This document shows, in pieces, positions 1-9,486 of a DNA stretch of 64,000 nt (its first letter is position 1; each line of letters opens with the position of its first letter). The notes beneath the pieces were generated by a model. It made no database searches and was not told the origin of the DNA. It saw nothing but the letters and a program-made list of their open reading frames with translations. The DNA lies in assembly GCA_937995655.1 (NCBI GenBank), contig CALKJI010000007.1:38641-102640 (forward strand). Direction: 5' to 3'. The translations under genes and the position numbers were made by a program. Origin of the DNA: an uncultured Pseudothermotoga sp. (GTDB taxonomy: Bacteria > Thermotogota > Thermotogae > Thermotogales > DSM-5069).

Positions 1-206
1 CTTTAATTGAACCTCTGACTGACTACAGGTTTGTGGGTTATGCAAAGGGTGAGAATGAAAGATTTGTCCTTTTGAGCATTCAAGGCCAAATTCTCAAAAG
101 ATCACCAGATGATGTTCTCGATGGTAGATATTTGATTTTGCACGTGACAAGTTTCGCGCTGGCAGTTCTTGATCTGCAAACAGGAAACCTACTGACAATA
201 AAGTGA
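1..206 (+). CDS. C-terminal fragment, PilP/GspC-like pilus or secretion protein (partial)
   Basis: An open frame enters from the left edge and ends at TGA 204-206, giving the last 67 residues of a protein. The pattern (VGYAKG, FVLLSIQGQIL, then a Gly/Asp turn and alternating hydrophobic strands ending LQTGNLLTIK) resembles the small beta domain at the end of PilP/GspC-type proteins, which contact the secretin. It lies 12 nt upstream of the secretin gene, so both are probably in one operon. The family call is an inference from a short fragment plus context; the reading frame is clear. Confidence 0.5.
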   Translation, partial: LIEPLTDYRFVGYAKGENERFVLLSIQGQILKRSPDDVLDGRYLILHVTSFALAVLDLQTGNLLTIK

Positions 207-218
207 GGGGGGACATTT

Positions 219-3200
219 ATGAAGAAAATCTTGTTTTTAACGCTGGTACTGATTACAGCAATTTTGTGCGGCGCACAAATAACGAGTATAAGCCCGATCT
301 TTCAGGAAGGGCAGGTGATCTTTCGGATCGATACTGATATAAACTTGGTCAAAGATAACATCTTCATAGAGAAAAATGCCGCCGGTTCTCTTGTTTCAGT
401 TCACCTTAAGAACGTGAGCCTGAGTAATTCTCCCTTCTTCTTGCCCGTAGCCTATGGACCAGTCGACTCACTGAGGGCCATCGGTACGTATCAAGGTTCA
501 CTGATCTTGTTCCAATTGGTTATACCCAAAGAGCCTTTTATAGAGATTTCTGGGAAAACTTTGAAGGTGACCTTTAAAGCTTCTGATAAGCGTATTGACC
601 TTGTTCTAACTGAGGGTAGTAGCCTCGAAACCGCCGTAAAGTTCCTGGCCGAAGAACTCAATCTGAACGTTGTCTTGTCAGATACGGTCAAGACAGCCAA
701 ATTAGCCTTGAAGCTTTCAAATATAACGCCCGAAGAAGCTCTAAGAAATCTGCTTCTCACCGTTAGAATAGGTACTGAACCGTTAGCTTACAGCTATATG
801 CCCGACGGTACACTCCACATAGGAACAAAGAAAGAGATTTCACAAAGGTTTGCCCAATTTTGGGGTATCTATGAAGTGAGTGAAGATATAGTCCAAAGGA
901 TAGAAAAGATCCTTTCTCCAGCAACGGTAATGACTTATCTACCCAATAAAGCTTTACTGTTCGTATATGGAGATCTGTATGAACAAGAACTGATCTCTAA
1001 AATACTCTCTGTTGCTCCTCCTTCCGTAACAAGAGAGATAACCGTTACTGTGCCGGTAGAAGATGTTTCAAAGCTTCTCAGTTCACTTAAAAATGTCTAT
1101 ACCTTTGAATTCAATCTGCTCCAGGGTCTTGATAAGTTCATAATTACAGGTGATTCGAAAACTGTCCAAACGGTTATAAACTATGTTTTACAGTTGGAAG
1201 AAAGGTTCAAAAAGACGAAACTGGAACTGCCAACCGATCAAGCAACAAAAACAGTGGAAATTCAGATCCAATCAAGACAGTTCAAGGTAATTTACCCTCA
1301 GGAAGCATCAAAAACACTTCAAAATATGGGCTTTCAAGTAGTTGAACTACCTTTTGGTACCCTGGAAGTCAAAGGACCAGAGTTTCAACTACAGCTTGCA
1401 GAATCAATCTTATATGACTTAGGCTTTAATGATCGTGCTCAGATCGAACCACTGAGTATTCCAAAACCAATTCAAGAAAAGGTGATTTCTGCTGTAAGTA
1501 CTGTTTTTGGTATTCCAACGTCAAGATTCATTGATCTACAGGAAGGTTTATTCGTTATAGCACCGTCGCAAATTAGAGATGGCATCAAAGCTATTACAGC
1601 TGAATTGACACGTTTCTACTACACCTTGAAACGACCGGAAATCTTCTTTTTGAGTGATGAACAAACTGCAGCACAGATATCACAAATATTGAACCAGATA
1701 TATGGAATTGAAAGTACAAACGTTCAAAATATACTCAAGATCACAGGATCAGAAGAAGATCTGAACAAGGCAAAAACTTTTCTCAAAACCTTTGTCAAAG
1801 ACAGACTGGTAAGGACCGTGGATGTCGCTTTTGATGACCCAGTGTACGCTGAAGTCAAAGTACTCATTGAGAGTACATTCGACGTTCGGATCGAAGCAAA
1901 CTTGAGATCTCTTGGAAGGATTATAATCAGTTCCTACAATCAAAATGACCTACAGCTGGCTGTAGAGGAATTAAGAAAGATCCATTCCTCAACCAGACCT
2001 ACAGTGCGTCAAAGAATAGTAAAACTCTTACCCGTGGTGGAAAGATTCAAATTTGAAGATGCCAAATTGGTACTTTCAAGACTCTATGAAGTAGACCTTG
2101 AGGCAACAGATTTCTTCTATGTAATAACCGGTGAAGAGTCCAAAGTCCAAGAGGCACAAAAGTTCCTGGAGGGCATTAGAAAATCACTGCAAAAAGAAGA
2201 GACATATGTCATAGTACAGGTGCCAGAAGGTTATCAAGCCAAAGACGTATCGGAAATATTGAGCAGAATAACCCGAGTAAATATCTACACGGCAAATCAA
2301 ACGATGATATTGCACGGTGAAAAAGAAACAATAGAAAAGGCACAAATTCTGTTAGATCAGATTCAGGCCACTGTACCTAAGGTAAAACCCGACGAGTCAA
2401 AACCAGATTTGATAGCACGAGTTCTTGAGTACAAACAAGAAGTTCCCACCGACGAGTTGCAAAGTTTTCTCCAATCTATTGGTAATACAGCAATGATAAA
2501 GGCATATCCAAAATTGGGCATCGTTGTGATTGTTGGGATTCCTTCAGATGCTGAAAAAGCTGTCGCAGAATATGAAAAATTTTCTGAAAAACTCCAACGA
2601 AAGATCCAAGCGCTGAAGGCAGAAAGTCAGCCTATTCAAATAAAGAAGAACGACGATGGAACAGTCTCAATAATCTGTGATGATAAACCCCTTAAAGAGG
2701 TAATATCATCCGTTGCCGATATATTAAAGGTATCACTGGTCTTTGTGAGCGTTCCTAACGAAAACATAACAATGAATCTTTATTCCATAAGCTGGGAACA
2801 GTTCAAAAAGTTGATTCAAGAACAGTACGGCTATTCCTTCGTTGAGACAGACAGTGTCACGGTCTTCATAAAGCCAAAGGTCGAGATCGCCGTTGATCGA
2901 ACACCAGAACAAAGATTCATCTATAACCTGCCTCACAACTTAGACAGAGTAAAAGCTTTGGCTGAATTTTACGGTGCAAAGGTTTATGTAGATGATCTCA
3001 AAGGTTTGATCATAATTACAAACTTAAGTACCCAAGCAAAAGAACAGATCGAAAGCCTGATAGTAGATGTGTCAAAACCTCTAAAACAAGTGGAAATCGA
3101 AGCGCGATTGATCGACAGATCACTACTCGACAGTCTTGAAAGATCTTTCTCCTTTGGGATTGGTTTGGCCGGAACCAATACGGCGATCAATCTAAACAAC

Positions 3201-3773
3201 GGAACACTCAGTATTACAACGAATGTTATAAGTCTATTCGATTACCAAAAGTTGCTGTCGCTCATACCAGGTGCTACTGTCTCTATGACTGCAAACCTCA
3301 GTGATTCAAATAATCTGGATAATTTACTGGCAAGCCCAAGGGTTGTCACAAGCAGTGGAAAAGAGGCAAGAATATTGATTGGAGACAGAATACCATACCA
3401 AACAGTCGATGCCCAAGGCAATGTCACCGTAAACTTCTTAGATACAGGCATAGAATTAAAAATAACACCGTATGTAAGAAATGACGAGACGATCGAACTT
3501 ACAGTTTTCACAAAAGTGAGTAAGGTAACTTACTATCCGAACATAAATATACCTGGCGAGAGTACACGTGAAGCCCAAACACATGTCATCCTGAAGAATG
3601 GCGATACCTTGGTCATAGGTGGACTGATTAGGGAAATGAAGACCCAAACAGAATCAAAGATACCTTTCCTTGGAGACTTACCATTCATTGGACAACTGTT
3701 CAGAACTAAGACAGACGAAACGGACAAGCGTGAACTGATAATCTTTATCAATGCGAAGGTGATAGAAAGATGA
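219..3773 (+). CDS. secretin (PilQ/GspD family) with many tandem N-type domains
   Basis: Outer-membrane secretin subunit, 1184 aa, for a type IV pilus or type II-like machine. A signal peptide is visible (basic MKK, then a hydrophobic stretch to about residue 20). An AMIN/STN-like region covers roughly residues 25-200. About nine repeats with a strand-helix-strand-strand-helix look follow between about 270 and 940, each ending in a segment like IITGDSKTVQTV or ILHGEKETIEKA; a second STN-like stretch is near 810-885. The secretin core begins near 957 and carries VVTSSGKEARI, TGIELKITPYV and the signature IPFLGDLPFIGQLF. SD GGGGGG precedes ATG 219. It overlaps the next gene by 4 nt (ATGA). The length is well above typical PilQ (about 700 aa). 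Confidence 0.93.
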   Translation: MKKILFLTLVLITAILCGAQITSISPIFQEGQVIFRIDTDINLVKDNIFIEKNAAGSLVSVHLKNVSLSNSPFFLPVAYGPVDSLRAIGTYQGSLILFQLVIPKEPFIEISGKTLKVTFKASDKRIDLVLTEGSSLETAVKFLAEELNLNVVLSDTVKTAKLALKLSNITPEEALRNLLLTVRIGTEPLAYSYMPDGTLHIGTKKEISQRFAQFWGIYEVSEDIVQRIEKILSPATVMTYLPNKALLFVYGDLYEQELISKILSVAPPSVTREITVTVPVEDVSKLLSSLKNVYTFEFNLLQGLDKFIITGDSKTVQTVINYVLQLEERFKKTKLELPTDQATKTVEIQIQSRQFKVIYPQEASKTLQNMGFQVVELPFGTLEVKGPEFQLQLAESILYDLGFNDRAQIEPLSIPKPIQEKVISAVSTVFGIPTSRFIDLQEGLFVIAPSQIRDGIKAITAELTRFYYTLKRPEIFFLSDEQTAAQISQILNQIYGIESTNVQNILKITGSEEDLNKAKTFLKTFVKDRLVRTVDVAFDDPVYAEVKVLIESTFDVRIEANLRSLGRIIISSYNQNDLQLAVEELRKIHSSTRPTVRQRIVKLLPVVERFKFEDAKLVLSRLYEVDLEATDFFYVITGEESKVQEAQKFLEGIRKSLQKEETYVIVQVPEGYQAKDVSEILSRITRVNIYTANQTMILHGEKETIEKAQILLDQIQATVPKVKPDESKPDLIARVLEYKQEVPTDELQSFLQSIGNTAMIKAYPKLGIVVIVGIPSDAEKAVAEYEKFSEKLQRKIQALKAESQPIQIKKNDDGTVSIICDDKPLKEVISSVADILKVSLVFVSVPNENITMNLYSISWEQFKKLIQEQYGYSFVETDSVTVFIKPKVEIAVDRTPEQRFIYNLPHNLDRVKALAEFYGAKVYVDDLKGLIIITNLSTQAKEQIESLIVDVSKPLKQVEIEARLIDRSLLDSLERSFSFGIGLAGTNTAINLNNGTLSITTNVISLFDYQKLLSLIPGATVSMTANLSDSNNLDNLLASPRVVTSSGKEARILIGDRIPYQTVDAQGNVTVNFLDTGIELKITPYVRNDETIELTVFTKVSKVTYYPNINIPGESTREAQTHVILKNGDTLVIGGLIREMKTQTESKIPFLGDLPFIGQLFRTKTDETDKRELIIFINAKVIER

Positions 3774-4609
3774 AACGTTTGCCTGTGGTAGCAGGAAGCT
3801 TCTACCCAGGATCGGCCTTAAGGCTGGAATCAACTATCAAAGAATGTTTTCTATCAAAACTTGGCCCTGGTTACATTCCAAACAAACCCGATAAGTTACT
3901 TGAAAAAAACTTTGCCATAATCGTGCCACATGCAGGTTATATTTACAGTGGACCTGTTGCTGCCCATGCCTATGCCCAGATCACAAAATTTGGGAAACCA
4001 GAGCTTGTAGTTTTGGTTGGACCCAATCATACAGGGCTTGGCTCACAGATCGGCATTTGGGATGAAGGGGAATGGTTCACTCCCTTGGGCTCTACAAAAA
4101 TCTCTAAAGATGCAGCACAGGTATTTTTGAAAAGCTGTGATGAAGCCCTTATAGACTACCAAGCACACATGAATGAACACTCGCTCGAGGTACAGCTACC
4201 ATTTCTGCAATACCTGTTTGGGGAGTTTGAAATACTTCCCATATGTGTCTTTCCTGTCTTTGCCAATGTTTGTCAGAAAATAGCATCCGGTCTAGATGAA
4301 CTGGCTCAACGATTCTCATCTGTTCTGTTCGTTTTTTCTACAGATCTCAACCATTATGAAAGTGATGAAATAACTAAACAAAAGGATGAAATGGCAATAG
4401 AAAAGATAGCTGAAAAGGACCCCTTTGGCCTCTACACGGTGGTAGCAAAACAGAAGATAACGATGTGTGGCCTTTCATCAGTTGCATCTTTGTTATTCAT
4501 GAAACACTTTGCAAAACCAAGACTGCTGAAGCATGCAACGAGTGGTGACGTCACAAAAGATAAGACGCAGGTAGTTGGTTATGCCAGTTTCATTTGCGAA
4601 TCAATCTGA
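3770..4609 (+). CDS. MEMO1 family protein (AmmeMemoRadiSam system protein B)
   Basis: 279-aa protein of the MEMO1 family, a dioxygenase-like fold of unsettled biochemical role in bacteria. Diagnostic stretches are VAGSFYPGS near the N-terminus, IVPHAGYIYSGPVAAHAY with His54, VGPNHTG, EHSLEVQLPFLQYL, STDLNHYES, and MCGLSSV near the C-terminus; these hold the conserved His and Cys residues around the metal/active-site pocket. The gene starts inside the secretin stop codon (ATGA), so it is translationally coupled. The AMMECR1 and radical-SAM partners often found with MEMO1 are not in the window. Its 3' end overlaps convergent murJ by 20 nt. Confidence 0.9.
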   Translation: MKRLPVVAGSFYPGSALRLESTIKECFLSKLGPGYIPNKPDKLLEKNFAIIVPHAGYIYSGPVAAHAYAQITKFGKPELVVLVGPNHTGLGSQIGIWDEGEWFTPLGSTKISKDAAQVFLKSCDEALIDYQAHMNEHSLEVQLPFLQYLFGEFEILPICVFPVFANVCQKIASGLDELAQRFSSVLFVFSTDLNHYESDEITKQKDEMAIEKIAEKDPFGLYTVVAKQKITMCGLSSVASLLFMKHFAKPRLLKHATSGDVTKDKTQVVGYASFICESI

Positions 4610-6032
4610 AGAGTTCTTTGAGCTCTGAGAGTTTGAGCAGCTTACACATGAAGACGTAGATTGCTACGCCCAAGAGCACCAGCAAGATTGTAAAAAGGCG
4701 TGACTGGTTATAAAGGGAGAAAATAGATAGGATAAAAACCATAACGGTAGAAGCCAAAAGTACCTTTGTTAGATGGATCAAATCGAATCTTGGCTTTATT
4801 TTATACACCAGATAGACCATACCAAAAAAACCTGCAACGGATGTTGCCATGGCTATTCCTGCCACACCGAGGGTCAAACCCAGCAAAAAATCTAATACAC
4901 CATTGACTACAAAGGAGATAACTGTAGCCTTGAATGGTGTTTTCATGTCTTTTCTTGCATGGCAAGCCCTTGAAAGAACAGCCATGATTGAATACAGTGG
5001 AAGGCCTATGGAATAAAAGAATAGTACAACACTTGTTCTGAGAGTATCTTGATAAGTAAAAGCACCATGTTGATATATGAGAACTATGAGTCTTTTGCTG
5101 AGCAACATTAATCCGGCCATGGAGGGCACTGTGAGGAACAAAGACAACTTGATAGAATCAAACAAGTGTTTTTCAAATTTTTCAGATTCATTCACCATCA
5201 TTGGTAAAACCACGGTCGCCATGGCAACCCCAAAAACACCAAATGGCAGTTGATAAAACCTGTTTGCATACTGCATCGCCGAAACGTTGCCAGGTCCAAG
5301 TAAAGAAGCAACATTGATATCTATCAAGACGTTGAATTCCGAAACCGTCATAGCCAGAAGTGCGGGGAAGAATAACCTTAGAAACTCCCCAATACCTTTG
5401 ACAGAAGGTCTGTATCTAAACCCAATTCTTCTTGACCCAGGTACCAGAGAGATGAACATCAACAGACCACCGAACGTAAAACCAAAGGTGGGACCGAGTA
5501 TCTTTGTATTCAAGAGATCTGCAAAGAGTGTACCCAGAATAACACCTACGTTCATCAATGTGGGAGAGAGGGCAGGAACAAAGAAAATGTTATTAGAATT
5601 TTGTATAGCATATAAAACAGCCCACAAAAAGATAAATATCACAAAGGGTATACTTATCCTTGCAAGTGACGAAGTTAGAATCTTAGCTTCATCGTTGGCA
5701 CCACTCGACAGTAGAATAGGAACGATTTGGGGAAAGATCTCAATCAAAAGGGTGAGCGAGATGGTTACGATTCCAAGTACTGTGATGACAGAAGAAGCAA
5801 ATTGATTGCTCTTGCCTTTCTCGTTGTAAAGTGGTACGAAGGCTGAAGTCATTGCACCTTCAGCAAAGGCACGACGAAGTAGGAATGGAAAGGAAATGGC
5901 AACAACATAGGCATCAAATTCAATACCTGCACCAAACTTGTGGGCAAGCAAGATGTCTCTTAGTAAACCAGTTACTCGAGAAATAAAAGTAGCTATGGCA
6001 AACAGGGCGCCATATTTTAGCATTTGTGTCAT
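4590..6032 (-). CDS. murJ: MurJ/MviN lipid II flippase
   Basis: 480-aa polytopic inner-membrane protein of the MOP superfamily, predicted to flip lipid II across the membrane for peptidoglycan synthesis. The N-terminus (ALFAIATFISRVTGLLRD) has the ISR-TG-LRD signature of MurJ, followed by many hydrophobic segments, about 14 in total. The ATG lies 1 nt after the aminotransferase stop, with a purine-rich AGAGAAGAGAT upstream. It is the last gene of the operon that starts at the LCP protein; having an LCP wall-ligase homologue and MurJ in one operon fits cell-envelope work. No terminator is visible before the convergent overlap. Confidence 0.95.
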   Translation of the reverse strand: MTQMLKYGALFAIATFISRVTGLLRDILLAHKFGAGIEFDAYVVAISFPFLLRRAFAEGAMTSAFVPLYNEKGKSNQFASSVITVLGIVTISLTLLIEIFPQIVPILLSSGANDEAKILTSSLARISIPFVIFIFLWAVLYAIQNSNNIFFVPALSPTLMNVGVILGTLFADLLNTKILGPTFGFTFGGLLMFISLVPGSRRIGFRYRPSVKGIGEFLRLFFPALLAMTVSEFNVLIDINVASLLGPGNVSAMQYANRFYQLPFGVFGVAMATVVLPMMVNESEKFEKHLFDSIKLSLFLTVPSMAGLMLLSKRLIVLIYQHGAFTYQDTLRTSVVLFFYSIGLPLYSIMAVLSRACHARKDMKTPFKATVISFVVNGVLDFLLGLTLGVAGIAMATSVAGFFGMVYLVYKIKPRFDLIHLTKVLLASTVMVFILSIFSLYNQSRLFTILLVLLGVAIYVFMCKLLKLSELKELFRLIRK

Positions 6033-6033
6033 T

Positions 6034-7230
6034 TTATCTCTTCTCTATATATGCTTTCAAGCCAAGTGCCATTATTCTGACAGCATCACGAAGTTTTTCC
6101 TGATCAAGTACATAGGCGATCCTGATTTCGTTCAAGCCCACGTTGGGTGTTACATAAAATCCATCCAGTGGGGCTACCATGGTCGTCTTCCCATCTACTT
6201 GGAAATCAGAGAGCATGAATTTAACGAACTTTTCTGAATTATCTATGGGCAACTTCACAGACACATAGAAGGCACCATGAGGTTTCTTGAAAACGGCGCC
6301 GTCAATCTTTTTGAGTTCATCATAGACCGCATCTCTTCTGTTTTCATATTCTTTCTTAATCTGCTCTATATAGCTATCATCAAGTTTGAGAAGTCCGATC
6401 GTTGCGTACTGGGATGTCATAGCAGGGCACAATCTTGCTTGAGCAAACTTCAAAGCAGCTTGATAAAATTCCTTATTTTTTGTCAGATAAGTACCTATTC
6501 GTGCGCCGCATGAACTGTATCTTTTAGAAATACTATCCACAACGATGGTCCTGTCGATAATCTTGTCAAAGGTCATCATGGATATGGCTTTGTAACCATC
6601 GAAAGCAAATTCCCTATAGACTTCATCGGAAATTACACACAAATTCTTTTCTAAAGCTACATCTGCGATAGTCTGAAGTTGTTTTTCATCATAAACAGCA
6701 CCAGTTGGATTACAGGGGTTGGAAAAGATTATGGCTTTTGTCTTTGGACCTATCTTTTCAAGGAATGATTCCTTAGCAGGTACAGCGTAGCCATCCTCAG
6801 GATAGGTTCTGACGGGGACCAATTTTATACCAAGTTGTGCTGCAAAACCAGCATAATTAGCGTAAAATGGCTCCAACACTAAGATTTCGTCATCTGAATC
6901 TGCAACGACTGCCATAGCAAACAAAACAGCCTCACTTCCACCGTTGGTTACGATTATTTCTGATGGCGTGACATTTACATTGAACCTTTCATAGTACTTT
7001 GTGAAGGCTTCTCTGAGTTCCAAAAGCCCAGCAGAGTGTGTGTAAGCAACAACCTTTGGCTTGTATTTCTCTGCGTACTCGAAATATATGCTGGGTGTCG
7101 GGATGTCGGGTTGACCAATGTTCAAATAATAAATCTTTTTACCTTTCTTGGCAGCCTCTTCTGCAAAGGGTACCAACCTTCTTATGGGACTTGCTGGTGC
7201 TTGCTGAGCCCTAAGAGAGATATTCATCAT
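6034..7230 (-). CDS. PLP-dependent class I/II aminotransferase (AspC-like)
   Basis: 398-aa fold-type I aminotransferase. Visible elements: LNIGQPDIPTP near the N-terminus, SNPCNPTGAVYD (substrate/PLP Asn), VISDEVYREF (PLP Asp and Tyr region), and the Schiff-base lysine in VDSISKRYSSCGARIG. Substrate is probably aspartate or a related amino acid, but motifs alone do not decide it. An in-frame TTG exists 12 nt further upstream, but ATG 7230 is preferred because it forms an ATGA overlap with the previous gene and has GGAGG 5 nt upstream. Confidence 0.88.
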   Translation of the reverse strand: MMNISLRAQQAPASPIRRLVPFAEEAAKKGKKIYYLNIGQPDIPTPSIYFEYAEKYKPKVVAYTHSAGLLELREAFTKYYERFNVNVTPSEIIVTNGGSEAVLFAMAVVADSDDEILVLEPFYANYAGFAAQLGIKLVPVRTYPEDGYAVPAKESFLEKIGPKTKAIIFSNPCNPTGAVYDEKQLQTIADVALEKNLCVISDEVYREFAFDGYKAISMMTFDKIIDRTIVVDSISKRYSSCGARIGTYLTKNKEFYQAALKFAQARLCPAMTSQYATIGLLKLDDSYIEQIKKEYENRRDAVYDELKKIDGAVFKKPHGAFYVSVKLPIDNSEKFVKFMLSDFQVDGKTTMVAPLDGFYVTPNVGLNEIRIAYVLDQEKLRDAVRIMALGLKAYIEKR

Positions 7231-8372
7231 GCCCGCCTCCAAATTTGCATTATGTAAAATTTCAGATACCTCGTTTCAGATACATCGAGCAAAATAGGAT
7301 GGTCTGCTGGTTGAGATCCTCTATAAAGTATACAGTTTTGAACCTTACAATCATCGGCAGCATCTTGTAAAACTTGTTCGAACTCCTGCTCTGATAAAAC
7401 TTGCGTACAACAGGAACTGATCAAAATTCCTGGCTTTTTCAACATCTTCATCGCTCTAAGATTGATCTCTTTATGACCACGCTGGGCAGAGGTTTTTGAA
7501 GTTGCAGACTTTGCAAAAGAAGGTGGATCAAGCACGACTAAGTCATATTTTTCTTGGCAGGATTCCTCTTTGAGCCAATCGAAAGCATTTTCATTTATCA
7601 GTTCGTATTTTCCATCAAAACCATTCAATTTCATCAACTGCCTGGCTATTTCTAGGGAACGCTCTGAATAATCAACAAGTTTCACATGTTTGGCACCGTA
7701 CTTGAGTAAGTGCAATGAAAAATTACCGGTGTATGAGAAGGCATCAACACATACCTTGTCGTATGCATAAGGCTGAGTAGCCTTAGCATTGAATCTTTGA
7801 TCTAAGAAAGCACCTGTCTTTTGGCCTTTCAAATCTGCAGCGAGTGTCAGACCATCGGAATGATAAAAGATCACCTCCGGTCCCGTACCATAGAGCCATT
7901 CGCATATTGGGCTCAGTCCTTCTTTCGATCTCACAGATGAATCGGACTTTTCATAGATTCCAGTGATATTCATTTTTGTTATGAGCGCCTTCACAATTAG
8001 ATCTTTAAGTTTATCCATGCCAAGGGTATTAACCTGAAGAACCAAGTAAGGACCATATTTATCAACAATCAAACCAGCGAGCCAATCCGATTCACTGTAG
8101 ATCAAACGGCAGGCTTCCTCAGATCTAAATATGTATTCACGCCTTTTGAGAGCTTGCTCGATCCTCTCTTCAACAATCTGCTGAGCAGTTTTTGGTTGAG
8201 TTGTCAAAAGACGAACACTTATCTTTGATCTTGTGTTTATATAACCACGTCCAAAGAACTTCCCATCCTGAAGAAAAATATCTACGATTTGTCCCTCTTC
8301 AAATTCTCCATCTATTTTGAGTATCTCCGTAAAATATATCCAAGGATGATAATTCCTTCTGGTTTTGTTCAA
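7227..8372 (-). CDS. class I SAM-dependent rRNA cytosine-C5 methyltransferase, RlmI-like
   Basis: 381 aa. The N-terminal 70 residues look like a PUA domain (GYINTRSKISVRLL). The SAM domain follows: DQRFN, VDAFSYTGNFSLHLLKYGA (motif I), VKLVDYSERSLEIAR, YDLVVLDPPSFAKS (motif IV) and ISSCCTQ, which contains the Cys expected near the active site of this m5C family (RlmI, 23S rRNA C1962). The start is TTG 13 nt after the alcohol dehydrogenase stop; an in-frame TGA lies just upstream, so no longer form is possible, and the SD is weak. The exact target nucleotide is inferred. Confidence 0.85.
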   Translation of the reverse strand: MNKTRRNYHPWIYFTEILKIDGEFEEGQIVDIFLQDGKFFGRGYINTRSKISVRLLTTQPKTAQQIVEERIEQALKRREYIFRSEEACRLIYSESDWLAGLIVDKYGPYLVLQVNTLGMDKLKDLIVKALITKMNITGIYEKSDSSVRSKEGLSPICEWLYGTGPEVIFYHSDGLTLAADLKGQKTGAFLDQRFNAKATQPYAYDKVCVDAFSYTGNFSLHLLKYGAKHVKLVDYSERSLEIARQLMKLNGFDGKYELINENAFDWLKEESCQEKYDLVVLDPPSFAKSATSKTSAQRGHKEINLRAMKMLKKPGILISSCCTQVLSEQEFEQVLQDAADDCKVQNCILYRGSQPADHPILLDVSETRYLKFYIMQIWRRA

Positions 8373-8385
8373 AATGACTCGTGCA

Positions 8386-9474
8386 CTAATTTGCTCTCAT
8401 CCTCTCATAAAGTTTTCTGATACTAAATTCATCGAATGTGCCGCGTGTCCACTGCATATGCTTAGCCGTCAATACCCTCTTGGTCCATTTCTCGAGTTCT
8501 TCATCAGTCATCTGCAATTTTATTTCTAAACCTGCTACTTCAATGAACTTTCTTATATCACCGAAGATCTCCCTTATTTTGTCAACCTTCTGGGGAACCT
8601 CACTCTGTGCTTTTTGGACAACCACATCAAGAAATGCAGCTGTGGCATCTCCATGCCTGATTCCTTTGAAAGTGCTCAAAGGATATCCAAGCACATGTGC
8701 GAGGGTTGTACTAGTCTGACTAATCACCATACCAGCTAAACAAGAAGCAAAGGACATAGCTGCCCTCGCTTCAAAATCGTTTTGATTTTCAAGGGCTCTA
8801 GGCAAGTTTTGCTTTATAAGTCTCATCGATTCAAGTGCATATAGATCGGATATAAGAGTGGCTCTTTTGGAAAGAAAACCCTCGACCGCATGGCAGAGAG
8901 CATCAAGGCCCGTTGATCTCGTTAAAGAGACACTCATGCTCATAGTGTACAAGGGATCTATCAAGGCAACGGTAGGGAAGATCAAATCGTGTGCAAATCC
9001 TCTTTTGAAACCTGTATCATCGGTCAGAACTGAGTACTGAGTAACTTCGCTTCCTGTTCCCGATGTGGTTGGAACAGCTATTATGGGAAGAGACGAGTTA
9101 TACTTACTGGCATCGTACAAATCTTCCACAGGGAGCGATCTGTTCTTCAATAAAACAGCTATGGCTTTCGCTGAATCAAGAGGGCTTCCACCACCTACGC
9201 CAACAACAAAATCAAAACTGTAAGATTCAAGCTCTTTCACGGCTTGACGAATTTGTTCAAAAGTAGGATTCTCCTCTATCTTGTCATAGGTATAGAATTC
9301 TATAGATAATGATTTGAGCACATTCTCAATATCATCCAAAGAGCCGTTGAGTCTCGATGAGGTCTTTCCAGTTACAATAAGAGCCATTTTACCGAAATTT
9401 TTAAAGACCTCCTTATTTTTCTCAACAACCTTCTGTGAAAAGAAAATCTTTGTTGGCATGAAATACTGCCACAT
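8386..9474 (-). CDS. iron-containing alcohol dehydrogenase
   Basis: 362-aa group III (Fe-type) NAD(P)-dependent alcohol dehydrogenase. The cofactor-binding segment VGVGGGSPLDSAKAIA and PTTSGTGSEVTQYSVLTD are clear. Metal ligands are visible as Asp and His in GLDALCHAVEGF, then His in LAHVLGYP and His in GIRHGDATAAF. Likely role is NADH-dependent reduction of short aldehydes or butyraldehyde; the true substrate cannot be read from sequence. ATG 9474 is chosen over an upstream GTG (9483) because GGAGG sits 8 nt before it but abuts the GTG. Confidence 0.92.
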   Translation of the reverse strand: MWQYFMPTKIFFSQKVVEKNKEVFKNFGKMALIVTGKTSSRLNGSLDDIENVLKSLSIEFYTYDKIEENPTFEQIRQAVKELESYSFDFVVGVGGGSPLDSAKAIAVLLKNRSLPVEDLYDASKYNSSLPIIAVPTTSGTGSEVTQYSVLTDDTGFKRGFAHDLIFPTVALIDPLYTMSMSVSLTRSTGLDALCHAVEGFLSKRATLISDLYALESMRLIKQNLPRALENQNDFEARAAMSFASCLAGMVISQTSTTLAHVLGYPLSTFKGIRHGDATAAFLDVVVQKAQSEVPQKVDKIREIFGDIRKFIEVAGLEIKLQMTDEELEKWTKRVLTAKHMQWTRGTFDEFSIRKLYERMRAN

Positions 9475-9486
9475 CTTGGACACCTC

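Noticed and set aside
5287..5805. 172-aa open frame antisense to murJ
   Set aside because: No SD, atypical composition, and murJ on the other strand is a clear full-length gene.
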